Of a stretch of 64,000 nt of DNA, positions 8,958-16,610 are shown in pieces. Source of the stretch: an uncultured Lachnospiraceae bacterium (lineage in GTDB: Bacteria; Bacillota; Clostridia; Lachnospirales; Lachnospiraceae); the NCBI GenBank assembly GCA_910586255.1, contig CAJUHR010000015.1:32648-96647 (forward strand), given 5' to 3'. The notes under the pieces are model-generated. The model worked only from the letters and a program-made list of their open reading frames with translations. It ran no database searches and had not been told where the DNA came from. The position numbers were made by a program, and so were the translations under genes. Each line of letters opens with the position of its first letter. Positions within the stretch are counted from its first letter, which is position 1.

Positions 8958-9197
8958 ATGCATGGCGATAAAAGGCTGCTTTCCGGTCACTGTTCACACC
9001 ATGACTATCTGTTTGCAAGCTATTTTGAGGTAAAAAAGGCAGAACATGATATACTCATGTTCCATTCCCTGTCAGTTATAAACACTACTCATGAAATCGC
9101 ATACGAAAAAGCAGGAAAATTTGCTGATTTGAATAATAATCCGATTATTTCGGCATTTGATGAACTCCTGAATGAAATTTATTCCATTGAACTGTAA
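8958..9197 (+). CDS. Small hypothetical ORF, possibly a gene remnant
   Basis: 79 codons. I do not recognise it. No ribosome site stands before the ATG at 8958, and the first 20 codons overlap a GTCACTGTTCAC repeat-like motif at about 8985-8996, so the natural N-terminus was probably different; from about residue 25 (KKAEHDILMFHSLSVINTTH) the sequence looks like ordinary low-GC coding DNA. It is followed after 8 bp by a frameshifted ORF, and the pair looks like a decaying module. Confidence 0.4.
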   Translation: MHGDKRLLSGHCSHHDYLFASYFEVKKAEHDILMFHSLSVINTTHEIAYEKAGKFADLNNNPIISAFDELLNEIYSIEL

Positions 9198-9205
9198 GGA
9201 AAATT

Positions 9206-9387
9206 ATGGCTATAAAATACACAGAAGAAAACAGCCAGTATTCTATTGATTGTACCGCCGCACTTTGGTCAACCAATGAAATTCACAAATACTATCAGGA
9301 CTCTACCCATGCTTATGGGCATATTGGATTTTATATGATGTGGATTTTGTAATAGAAAACCAAAATCACATATTATTAATAGAATGA
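9206..9387 (+). pseudogene. Frameshifted remnant, possibly PD-(D/E)XK nuclease-like
   Basis: An ATG at 9206, behind AAGGA, opens a frame beginning MAIKYTEENSQYSIDCTAAL that ends at 9352. The homologous continuation appears in another frame from 9337: DVDFVIENQNHILLIE followed by a stop at 9385-9387. Together they read as one small protein disrupted by an indel and a premature end. The pattern D-x-D...LLIE is compatible with the start of a PD-(D/E)XK nuclease core, but this is a weak inference. Confidence 0.45.
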
Positions 9388-9442
9388 TACCAGGGTCAAA
9401 AGACATTATTGGAATTAATAATCAGTTGCATAGTCATTGCCC

Positions 9443-9480
9443 GACCCATCAGATGCCGACAGAAGCACTGATGGGTCTTC
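9443..9480. terminator. Hairpin between converging genes
   Basis: GACCCATCAG (9443-9452) and CTGATGGGTC (9468-9477) form a perfect 10-bp stem followed by TTCTTC. It lies between the remnant ORFs and the 3' end of the convergent zinc-ribbon LRR gene, so it may terminate either. Confidence 0.5.
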
Positions 9481-9537
9481 TTCCGTCTGTTCCCTTCACA
9501 ACCTTCACAAAAGGAAGGGAATACCCCAAAGGAAAAT

Positions 9538-11340
9538 TCACTCATAAATCCTCACAAACATCTCTGTATTCACCCAGATATCCGGTGAAAATCGGACAGC
9601 TGCGGCTGCCTCCTTGTCAGCAGACACTGCCTCCAGCCTTTTGCAAGCAAGAAGAGGGGACAAATCCTGAATATTATTATCCATCAGACTGCATCTCCTG
9701 AGATCCGCAAGCTCAGAGACAAAGGAAATATCCTCCTGTCCGCATCCGTCCAGATACAGCCGTTTCATGTTGGGATAACAGGTGAGAAAGCTGTAATTCA
9801 AGTCCTCCCCTGTAGCAAGGTCCCTGGGTCTGCACTCAAAAAAGCCGGCTTCCAGAAGAGACGGATTTACCCCCAAAAGGGCCGGATCCAGAGTCAGCTC
9901 TATGTCAGAAGCCCCGCTTCTGCCCAAGCGGAAGACCGTAAGCTTCGGAAGGTTTAAAAGAGGTTCGATTCCCGTAATCTCGCCGCCCCAGAAATTATCC
10001 AGATAAACACATTCCAGATTTTCAAGAGCTGCCAGAACCGACACATCCACAGGCACCTGGTATTCCTTAATGGACAAGTGAAGCTTCAATGTTCGCAGGG
10101 ATTTAAGAGCAGTAAGCTCCTGCAGACATTCATTTTCCCGGACGGCAATGGTCAGCTCCTCCACATTTTTCAGATGATAAAGCTCTGTCGGCAAAATATA
10201 TTCACTGTCCAGAAAATCCACATGCCTCAAATTCGGCAGGGAATCCAGAACAGAGAGATCCGCATCCTCTCCCGTATAGATAAAAAGAGCTTCCAGACTG
10301 GGAAGGTCTTTCAGAAATGTGCAATCCTGCAACCGTACATGGTCAATATACAGACTTTTGAGACTGGACAATTCCTTCAGCTTCTCCAAACCGGTGTACT
10401 CTTCCCCGCACCGAAGCTTTAGAACTTTCAGATTTTTGCATTCCTCTATCCCGCCCACGTCCATGGACTGATTGGTCAGATTGGTATCCACCTCCAGTTC
10501 TTCCAGGTTCTTATACTGACCGATTCCCTCCAGGCTGGTTCCCATAATTCCGATATGGAGCGTTCGGATATATTCCGGATTCAAAATGGCGGAAACCGTA
10601 TCCAGCTTGTCGTCCGTATCCACGCGGCTTATTCTGGCCTCCGGGGAAAATTTCAGCAAGGAAAGCCACACCGCATCCCGGTTGTCGATCCGGGTCAGTC
10701 CCGTAAACATGGTATAATCGGAGGGCCAGCTGACCCGCTTTGTCCGATAAGTCCAGGTCTCTATGGTGTCCTGAAATTCCTCCTCGCTCTCACAGTCCTC
10801 ATAATTAGAAAAGCTGTAAAAGATCTTGTTAAAGCTCTCGCTGCCCTCCCTCTCATAGGCACAGCGAAGATACCGGATGGAAGCCAGCTCCTTTTCTGTG
10901 ATCTTCTCAAAGTCCTTTTCAAAAATATCCTGACAGAAAATCACCAAAAGCTGTCCGTCCCCGTCTACCGGCAAATCTGAATCCGAGGTGGAAAACACCG
11001 ATTTTTTAGCGGCAATATTAAATCCCAAAATAATCAGGGCGATCAATGACGCCACGATCAAAAACACAATGAGCGCCTTCCTGGCGCTGCTGACCGCCTC
11101 AATCATCTCGTCACTGCCGCTGTAGTCCACCTGAATATTGACAATGGTCCCCTTTGCCTCATCGATCAGATATTTTTGTCCGCAATAGGGACAGACCGCA
11201 TGCGTCCGGTCCACCAAATCCAGAGTGGCTCCGCAATTGGTACATTCCAATCTCAAAAGCTCCGCCTTCTCGTTCTGATTGGATGTGCGGATGATATATT
11301 CCTGCGGTGCTTTGTTCCTGTCCCCTTTCCTGTTTTCCAT
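9538..11340 (-). CDS. Zinc-ribbon, transmembrane, leucine-rich-repeat protein
   Basis: 600 residues. A zinc ribbon is visible near the N-terminus (CTNCGATLDLVDRTHAVCPYCG, split as C-x2-C at about 33-36 and C-x2-C at about 50-53), followed by one hydrophobic span (about residues 90-110, LIVFLIVASLIALIILGF). The long C-terminal part contains many leucine-rich repeat-like units, for example YKNLEELEV, CKNLKVLKL, LSSLKSLYI, LPSLEALFI, LPNLRHVDF, LKNVEELTI. It is a paralogue of the gene just upstream: both share I-x-KE-x-L-x2-I-x-YLR and FTGLTR. No function is known; the layout suggests a membrane sensor or adhesion-type protein, but that is inference. Complete ORF. Confidence 0.8.
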   Translation of the reverse strand: MENRKGDRNKAPQEYIIRTSNQNEKAELLRLECTNCGATLDLVDRTHAVCPYCGQKYLIDEAKGTIVNIQVDYSGSDEMIEAVSSARKALIVFLIVASLIALIILGFNIAAKKSVFSTSDSDLPVDGDGQLLVIFCQDIFEKDFEKITEKELASIRYLRCAYEREGSESFNKIFYSFSNYEDCESEEEFQDTIETWTYRTKRVSWPSDYTMFTGLTRIDNRDAVWLSLLKFSPEARISRVDTDDKLDTVSAILNPEYIRTLHIGIMGTSLEGIGQYKNLEELEVDTNLTNQSMDVGGIEECKNLKVLKLRCGEEYTGLEKLKELSSLKSLYIDHVRLQDCTFLKDLPSLEALFIYTGEDADLSVLDSLPNLRHVDFLDSEYILPTELYHLKNVEELTIAVRENECLQELTALKSLRTLKLHLSIKEYQVPVDVSVLAALENLECVYLDNFWGGEITGIEPLLNLPKLTVFRLGRSGASDIELTLDPALLGVNPSLLEAGFFECRPRDLATGEDLNYSFLTCYPNMKRLYLDGCGQEDISFVSELADLRRCSLMDNNIQDLSPLLACKRLEAVSADKEAAAAVRFSPDIWVNTEMFVRIYE

Positions 11341-11400
11341 GCCTGCTTTACTCCTTTGAACCTTTGATTCTTTCCGGCCTTTATTTCTCTGCCTTTATTT

Positions 11401-11550
11401 GTTACTATTCAGGGGGGCATCTTCTTGTCCGGCTTACGCCGAACAAGAAGCATCGTGCGTTCGCCCGATGTGGAAAAACGGATAAAATCAGTCTTACAAG
11501 CAAGCTTGACGCCTGTTTTTATCCGTTTTTCCCCGCCCCGTGAACTGTAA
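11401..11550. mobile_element. 150-bp MITE-like element, copy 1, with 9-bp target duplication
   Basis: Bounded by CCTTTATTT at 11392-11400 and again at 11551-11559, a perfect 9-bp direct duplication. Its ends are GTTACTATTCAGGGG and CCCCGTGAACTGTAA, imperfect inverted repeats. Inside are two hairpins: CTTCTTGTCCGGC/GCCGAACAAGAAG and GGAAAAACGGATAAAA/TTTTATCCGTTTTTCC. No coding capacity. The right duplication contains the stop codon of the downstream-numbered zinc-ribbon gene, so insertion happened exactly at that gene's 3' end. Two related copies lie at 12919-13035 and 31892-32043. Confidence 0.85.
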
Positions 11551-11553
11551 CCT

Positions 11554-12537
11554 TTATTTTCTTTCCAGATCAATCCGGCCCCGGTATGTCTCTTCCCACT
11601 CCGCCCACTGATCATCCGGCACATACCAGGCGGCCTTTCCCTCTATGTAAAACCGTTTCAGGGAAGGACCGGACAATATCTCTCCTATAATCTGAACCGC
11701 CTCATCCTCCTCCATTGTCACATAGGGAAGATACAATTCCTCCAGCCTGTCACATCCCTTAAAAATCTCCCCGCTTTTTAGAGAAACACTTTCTATCACC
11801 AGACGCTTCACCCCTTTCAGATTCTCCATAAAAGAGAAATCCTCCAGGTTCTCTGCCTTCAGAATCACCACCTCTTCCAGCGTATCCGGATTAATCCGAT
11901 TAAAAAATTCAGGGGTCCCATATCGGGACAGACCGTCCATACAATATATGGAACGCAGCTGATTCTCCTTTGGAAGCACATAATTTTCCCAAGCGCCTGT
12001 ATACAGCTCCACACGGGTCAGCCCCGTAAAATACTGAACATTGGTGGGAGAAAAATCCTCTCTCTTTCCCTTGATCGCAATGGTACTTAGCGTCCTCTCA
12101 TACTTATCCGGATTGTCATAGGCATAGTAATCCTCATAGCCGTAGGTAAACTGATATCCCTTATTCTCCTGAATCCTCAAGTACTTAATCCGATCCAGAT
12201 CCTCTTTGCTGATCTCTGCCACCGGCTTTTGGTATGCCTCCATAAGAAAATCCCGAAATACCACACAAAAACGGCTGGCCAATGCCACCATCCGCCCTGT
12301 GTAAAACTGATATCCGGCCACAGACACCCCTGTCACCAGGATTGCCACCGCCACACAGATGAGGATGATTTTTCCTGCTGACAGGCGGACCGATACCTTG
12401 TGAGTCCGGTCTGCAGAGATATAATATTTCCTCCCACAGGAGCTGCACTGATACAGATAGGGATTTTTCCGTTCCAAGCTGCCTCCACAGGATTCACAGA
12501 CAGTCAGCCTTTTTCCCTCGTCCTGCTTCTTCTCCAT
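11554..12537 (-). CDS. Zinc-ribbon transmembrane protein, paralogue of the LRR gene
   Basis: 327 residues. The N-terminal zinc ribbon is CESCGG (about 14-19) and CSSCGRKYY (about 31-39); one membrane span follows (about residues 55-77, KIILICVAVAILVTGVSVAG). The outer part shares the YLR and FTGLTR motifs with the 600-residue protein downstream and has only a few LRR-like units (LKGVKRLVIESVSL, CDRLEELYLPYV). The two genes are in tandem on the same strand, so this is a duplication with different repeat number. The insertion of a 150-bp repeat at its stop codon separates it from its paralogue. Function unknown. Confidence 0.75.
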   Translation of the reverse strand: MEKKQDEGKRLTVCESCGGSLERKNPYLYQCSSCGRKYYISADRTHKVSVRLSAGKIILICVAVAILVTGVSVAGYQFYTGRMVALASRFCVVFRDFLMEAYQKPVAEISKEDLDRIKYLRIQENKGYQFTYGYEDYYAYDNPDKYERTLSTIAIKGKREDFSPTNVQYFTGLTRVELYTGAWENYVLPKENQLRSIYCMDGLSRYGTPEFFNRINPDTLEEVVILKAENLEDFSFMENLKGVKRLVIESVSLKSGEIFKGCDRLEELYLPYVTMEEDEAVQIIGEILSGPSLKRFYIEGKAAWYVPDDQWAEWEETYRGRIDLERK

Positions 12538-12597
12538 GTAATCTTCTCTCCGTCAATTAAGGCTCTTTCCGTTAAAAAGCCTTACCTTTATCGCCTC

Positions 12598-12795
12598 TTA
12601 CTGCTGTTTCTCCATATTGTAATTTAATGCTAGGTTGTCTTTTACACATACAAATGATTTATGTGCTACAAAGCAACTGCATATAATCTTTTTGTAGCCG
12701 GCCTCTTCCTTTGCTTCCCGAAATAGAGCATCCCATTCATCGATAATAACAATAAATTTGCTTCCTGTTGACTCACTGATTTTACAGAGCGCCAT
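12598..12795 (-). pseudogene. Fragment of AAA-ATPase-like gene (PF09820 type)
   Basis: A 65-codon frame contains GSKFIVIIDEWDALFREAKE, which matches the Walker B region of the AAA-ATPase-like/DUF1703 proteins found in many copies in Lachnospiraceae and Bacteroidetes. Nothing recognisable of the Walker A region or of the C-terminal nuclease domain remains on either side, and the sequence after the match (GYKKIICSCFVAHK) departs from the family. It is a small gene remnant. Confidence 0.6.
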
Positions 12796-12866
12796 TGGAA
12801 TAGACTTTTACATCCCCATATCCGGCCACCTCCTGCCATGGCATTTCTAAGCTTATCTTATCATGG

Positions 12867-12917
12867 AAAAAATCTGATGTCCAGTATCACAATTTGACAC
12901 TTTACATCAGATTTTTT
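12867..12917. terminator. Bidirectional terminator
   Basis: AAAAAATCTGATGT (12867-12880) and ACATCAGATTTTTT (12904-12917) form a perfect 14-bp inverted repeat whose A and T tracts allow termination in both directions. It lies immediately before the second copy of the 150-bp repeat. Confidence 0.75.
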
Positions 12918-12918
12918 G

Positions 12919-13035
12919 TTACAGTTCACGGGGCGGGAAAAAACGGATAAAAGCAGGCGTCAAGCTTGCTTGTAAGACTGATTTTATCCGTTTTTCCACA
13001 TCGGGCGAACGCACAATGCTTCTTGTCCGGCTTAC
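12919..13035. mobile_element. 150-bp MITE-like element, copy 2, truncated
   Basis: Starts TTACAGTTCACGGGGCGGG and contains the same GGAAAAACGGATAAAA-type hairpin as copies 1 and 3, in the opposite orientation to copy 1. The right end is lost after CTTCTTGTCCGGCTTAC, 22 bp before the end of the CoA transferase gene, and no target duplication is visible. Confidence 0.75.
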
Positions 13036-13056
13036 TCCACTGTCTCCGGAATCCCC

Positions 13057-14604
13057 TTATGCCAGCCTGATCCCCATAACCTCCTCCTTAAATATTCTCT
13101 CATCCATCCGCACCAAGTCCTCTGCGATCTCCACCTCAAAGTCCAGCAGATCCAGAATATCTCTCTTAAGGTCAATCCCCGGTGCAATCTCCTTTAAGAC
13201 AAGCCCCCGATCACCCAGCTCAAACACAGCCCGCTCGGTGATATATTTTACAGTCTGTCCCCGCTTTCTGGCATCCTGGGCATTAAAGGTAATGCCTTCA
13301 ATACCGGACGCCAGCTTCCGATTGCGGCCCTCCTGAAGAATCTTTATGGTTCCGCCCGAAACCTCCGTCTTAAGCCCCCCGGCCGTAAAGGTTCCCCCAA
13401 ACAATATCTTCGGCGTTTTGTAGGTAATGTCATTAAATCCGCCGGCTCCTGCAATCATATTCTTAAACTTGTGGTTATTGACATTTCCAAACCGGTCCGC
13501 CTCACCCATGCCCAGGCAGCTGATATCCAACATTCCGCAGGTATACACATCAAAAATATCCGTGCTGTCAAGAATCATTTCCGGATTGACAGAGACCGCA
13601 AAGGTCCCGTCCCATCCGGGAAGTCCCCCGATAGGACCGTGCTCTATGGTAAATTCCAGGTTCTCTGCCACTCCCTCCTCCACGGCCAGAGCCGGCAGCT
13701 GAGCCGGGATTCCAAATCCCAGATTCACAAAGGCATTTTCCCACAATTCCAAAAGCATCCTTCTCAAGATCACCTTCCGATGGGTAAGGGGCATTTCCCT
13801 TTTTTCAATCTGCTCCTTCTGCTCTGTGTAGGTGGTGGCCTCGTGGTGGGATACCTGAGCCTCGTCCCGCTCGTCCAGAACCACAAAATCCACCAGCTTT
13901 CCCGGCACTGCCCCCAGCTTTGGATGGATGGTTCCGGACCGCACCTTTCTTCTCACCTGGGCAATGACGATTCCCCCGTTATTTTTGGCCGCCAAAGCAA
14001 TCGCTAAGATTCCCTGAGAGGTGGGCTCGTTCTCCAGATAAATATTCCCCTTCTCATCCGCAGAGGTTCCCCGGATAATAGACACATCCACCGGCAGACG
14101 GGGATAGTAGAGCCACTCTCTCCCGTCCAGATCCTTGACCTGAACAATGTTCTCTTTTGTCGCCTCGTTCAGCCTGCCTCCGCCCATGCGGGGATCGGCG
14201 CTAGTATGAAGCCCCACTTCCGTAAACAGCCCCGGCTGTCCGGCTCCGGTATTCTGCAAAAGCTTGTAAAAGGGCCCCATGGGAAGATGATACGCCTCCA
14301 CCTTATTTTCAAAAATAAGATCATTGAATCTGCGGTTGGGCCCCATAGATGCATAGGAGCCTCCGATTGCCCGCTTCACCATCCCCTCATGGGCAAAATA
14401 ATCGATCCCTCTGTTCTCCATGGAACCGATAAACACGGGGAACAACAGGGTCAGATCTCTTGGCGTTCCCTTTTCCAGAAACTGCTGCTCGATCTCATAC
14501 AAAATCGTTTCCGGCTCCAGCATACTGATATTTCCTATTACACACACAGAATCCCCATTTTTTATTTTTTCCGCCGCCTCTTTCCCCTTTATAAATACCG
14601 CCAT
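13057..14604 (-). CDS. Class I CoA transferase (acyl-CoA:acetate type), last gene of catabolic operon
   Basis: 515 residues, fused alpha and beta halves as in acetate/propionate CoA transferases. The start at 14604 follows AGGAGG. The N-terminal half begins FIKGKEAAEKIKNGDSVCVI; the beta half contains FTIEHGPIGGLPGWDG (about residues 330-345), in which the Glu is the expected catalytic residue forming the CoA thioester. The enzyme moves CoA from a donor acyl-CoA to a carboxylate. It follows a complete TRAP transporter gene set, 129 bp after dctM, so it probably activates the imported acid. It is a distant paralogue of the CoA transferase at 24151-25677. Substrate unknown. Confidence 0.88.
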   Translation of the reverse strand: MAVFIKGKEAAEKIKNGDSVCVIGNISMLEPETILYEIEQQFLEKGTPRDLTLLFPVFIGSMENRGIDYFAHEGMVKRAIGGSYASMGPNRRFNDLIFENKVEAYHLPMGPFYKLLQNTGAGQPGLFTEVGLHTSADPRMGGGRLNEATKENIVQVKDLDGREWLYYPRLPVDVSIIRGTSADEKGNIYLENEPTSQGILAIALAAKNNGGIVIAQVRRKVRSGTIHPKLGAVPGKLVDFVVLDERDEAQVSHHEATTYTEQKEQIEKREMPLTHRKVILRRMLLELWENAFVNLGFGIPAQLPALAVEEGVAENLEFTIEHGPIGGLPGWDGTFAVSVNPEMILDSTDIFDVYTCGMLDISCLGMGEADRFGNVNNHKFKNMIAGAGGFNDITYKTPKILFGGTFTAGGLKTEVSGGTIKILQEGRNRKLASGIEGITFNAQDARKRGQTVKYITERAVFELGDRGLVLKEIAPGIDLKRDILDLLDFEVEIAEDLVRMDERIFKEEVMGIRLA

Positions 14605-14732
14605 AATCCCTCCTGTTTTATTCTTATACAAAATCGTGTTAAAAAAAATATCCTTCAATTACAAAAGCCTGCGAAAGACAGCCTTGAAAAAAGGGGTACC
14701 CCTCGTACCCCTCACAAAATTCCAATCATCCT

Positions 14733-16043
14733 CTACCCTAAAGTCGGCCCATAAACCAGATTAGGCAAAAACAGGATCAGGTCCGGAAGGAAAATGGTCA
14801 CCAGCAGCGTTACTCCAATGGCCACAAACAGCGGCCAGGAATACCGGGTAGTCTCCTCCACAGGACAGTTCATAATCGAGGAACACGTATACAATGCCAC
14901 TCCCACCGGAGGCGTGGAGCACCCCATGGTAACCACCGTCATCATGATAATTCCAAAATGAACCGGGTCGATGCCGTACTGGCGGATCACCGGAAGCAAA
15001 ATAGGTGTCACAATCAAGGTGATTACCGTAGTCTCCATAAACATTCCGCACACGATCAGCATCAATATAATAAAGAGCAAAATCACATACCGGTTGTCGG
15101 AAAGTCCCACCAGGAAGGTAGCCACCTGCTTGGGCAGCTGGTCATAGACCACCCCGTAGCTAAAAATACCAGAAAAGCCCAGAATAATCGTGATGACCGA
15201 CAAATCCTTTACACTGTCCACCACACAGGCGCGAAATTTCTCCCAGGTCAGCTCTTTATATATAAAGGCTCCCACCACAAGGGCATAAAACACGGCAAAG
15301 GCCCCGGACTCGGAAGGGGTCATCACTCCGCCCCGGATAAACACAATCAAAATAATCGGGAACAGCAATGCCCAGATACTGTCAATACATGCCTTGAAAA
15401 TCTCCTTGGGCGTGGAGGGCTTGTCATGGTCCGGCTTATATCCGAAATGTCTGGCAGACCAGGCAGTTGCAATCATCATGAAAATACACATGATGATACC
15501 GGGCACGAATCCAGCTACAAACAGTCTTCCAATGGACACCTCCCCCACAGTCCCGTAAAGAATCAGACCCATGGAAGGCGGAATAGTTGCCACAATCAGA
15601 CCTGAAAGACAGTTGACCGCCGCAGACCACCCTGGTGCATATCCCCGCTTTGTCATCTCCGGCCCTAAAATCCGGCACTCCATGGCAGCGTCTGCCACCG
15701 CAGAGCCGGACACACCGCCCATCAAGGTTGACAAAACCACCGACACCTGCCCGATAGACCCGTACATATGTCCGGTGAGAACATTAGCCAGCTTCACCAG
15801 TCTGGAGGTAATCCCTGTATTGTTCATCAGATTCCCAGCAAAGATAAAGAGGGGAATAGCCAGCATGGTAAAGGACTGAGTGGTGGACAGTGACTTCTGC
15901 ACCAGTATAGTCCAGGGAATCTCAGGACGTACCAGAAAAAAGATGAATCCGGAGATTCCGATGGCAAAAGCAACCGGCATTCCCAAAAACAAAAAGATTA
16001 AAAATATTCCAATCGCACCGATCATACGTTCTGTCTCCCCCAA
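14733..16043 (-). CDS. dctM: TRAP transporter large permease DctM
   Basis: 436 residues, the usual length, with about twelve hydrophobic spans. Family features include AIPLFIFAGNLMNNTGI, LMGGVSGSAVADAA, ATIPPSMGLILYG and GCSTPPVGVALYTCSSI. It is the membrane channel subunit of a tripartite ATP-independent periplasmic-type carboxylate importer. Its start lies inside the end of dctQ (22-bp overlap), so translation is coupled. Part of the minus-strand operon running from 20286 to 13057. Confidence 0.95.
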   Translation of the reverse strand: MGETERMIGAIGIFLIFLFLGMPVAFAIGISGFIFFLVRPEIPWTILVQKSLSTTQSFTMLAIPLFIFAGNLMNNTGITSRLVKLANVLTGHMYGSIGQVSVVLSTLMGGVSGSAVADAAMECRILGPEMTKRGYAPGWSAAVNCLSGLIVATIPPSMGLILYGTVGEVSIGRLFVAGFVPGIIMCIFMMIATAWSARHFGYKPDHDKPSTPKEIFKACIDSIWALLFPIILIVFIRGGVMTPSESGAFAVFYALVVGAFIYKELTWEKFRACVVDSVKDLSVITIILGFSGIFSYGVVYDQLPKQVATFLVGLSDNRYVILLFIILMLIVCGMFMETTVITLIVTPILLPVIRQYGIDPVHFGIIMMTVVTMGCSTPPVGVALYTCSSIMNCPVEETTRYSWPLFVAIGVTLLVTIFLPDLILFLPNLVYGPTLG

Positions 16044-16510
16044 TCCTTCAGTGGTTTTTTGATGTCAGCTACCAGATTTCCGGCCATGGTTGTAAAGAGC
16101 AAGAGAGACCCCACCGGCACCGCCAGGGTACACCAGGCATAGCTCATCTTCAGCGTGTTAAACATCCGGGCCCAGCTCTGAGACACCAGCAAAAAACCGT
16201 ACACAATCAAAATAAACAGAAACAAAAGCATCAGAATATCAAAAATAATCCCCAGAATCTTCTGCACCAGCTTAGGCAGACAATTGGTGAGCATATCAAT
16301 GTTGATCAGCTTTCCGGAACGGGCAACCACGTCTGCCCCCAGAAATGTCAGCCACCCAAATGCCAAAAGAGAAATATCCTGAGCCCAGTTGATCGGCATG
16401 CCGAAGGTTCTTGTCACTGCGGACCCGAATACCAGCACGGATATGATAATCAGCAACGTGCTGGATATAACGGCTTCAACCTTATAAACCATTTCCGACA
16501 GCTTTTTCAT
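16022..16510 (-). CDS. dctQ: TRAP transporter small permease DctQ
   Basis: 162 residues with four hydrophobic spans, the standard DctQ topology. The signature region NWAQDISLLAFGWLTFLGAD (about residues 41-60) is present. The start at 16510 is preferred over an upstream ATG at 16531 because AAGGG precedes it and the length fits. It overlaps dctM by 22 bp. The 100-bp gap to dctP carries a strong hairpin. Confidence 0.93.
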   Translation of the reverse strand: MKKLSEMVYKVEAVISSTLLIIISVLVFGSAVTRTFGMPINWAQDISLLAFGWLTFLGADVVARSGKLINIDMLTNCLPKLVQKILGIIFDILMLLFLFILIVYGFLLVSQSWARMFNTLKMSYAWCTLAVPVGSLLLFTTMAGNLVADIKKPLKDWGRQNV

Positions 16511-16552
16511 AGATACCAGCCCTTTCCACAATGTAAAATTTCGTCAGTGACC

Positions 16553-16585
16553 GCGTCACAGCCCGGTTGCCCGGAGCCGTGACGC
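16553..16585 (-). promoter_or_regulatory. Intercistronic hairpin between dctP and dctQ
   Basis: GCGTCAC...GTGACGC (16553-16559/16579-16585) closes a stem extended by AGCCCGG/CCGGAGCC-type pairing around a TTG loop, 33 nt in all with almost complete pairing. No U-tract follows. In TRAP and ABC operons such hairpins often protect the upstream binding-protein message, giving more binding protein than permease. Confidence 0.7.
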
Positions 16586-16610
16586 AACAGCAAAAGCTTC
16601 TAAAGGTTTC

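Noticed and set aside
14958..15605. A 215-codon plus-strand open frame
   Set aside because: Complement of dctM; His/Asn-rich shadow with no ribosome site.
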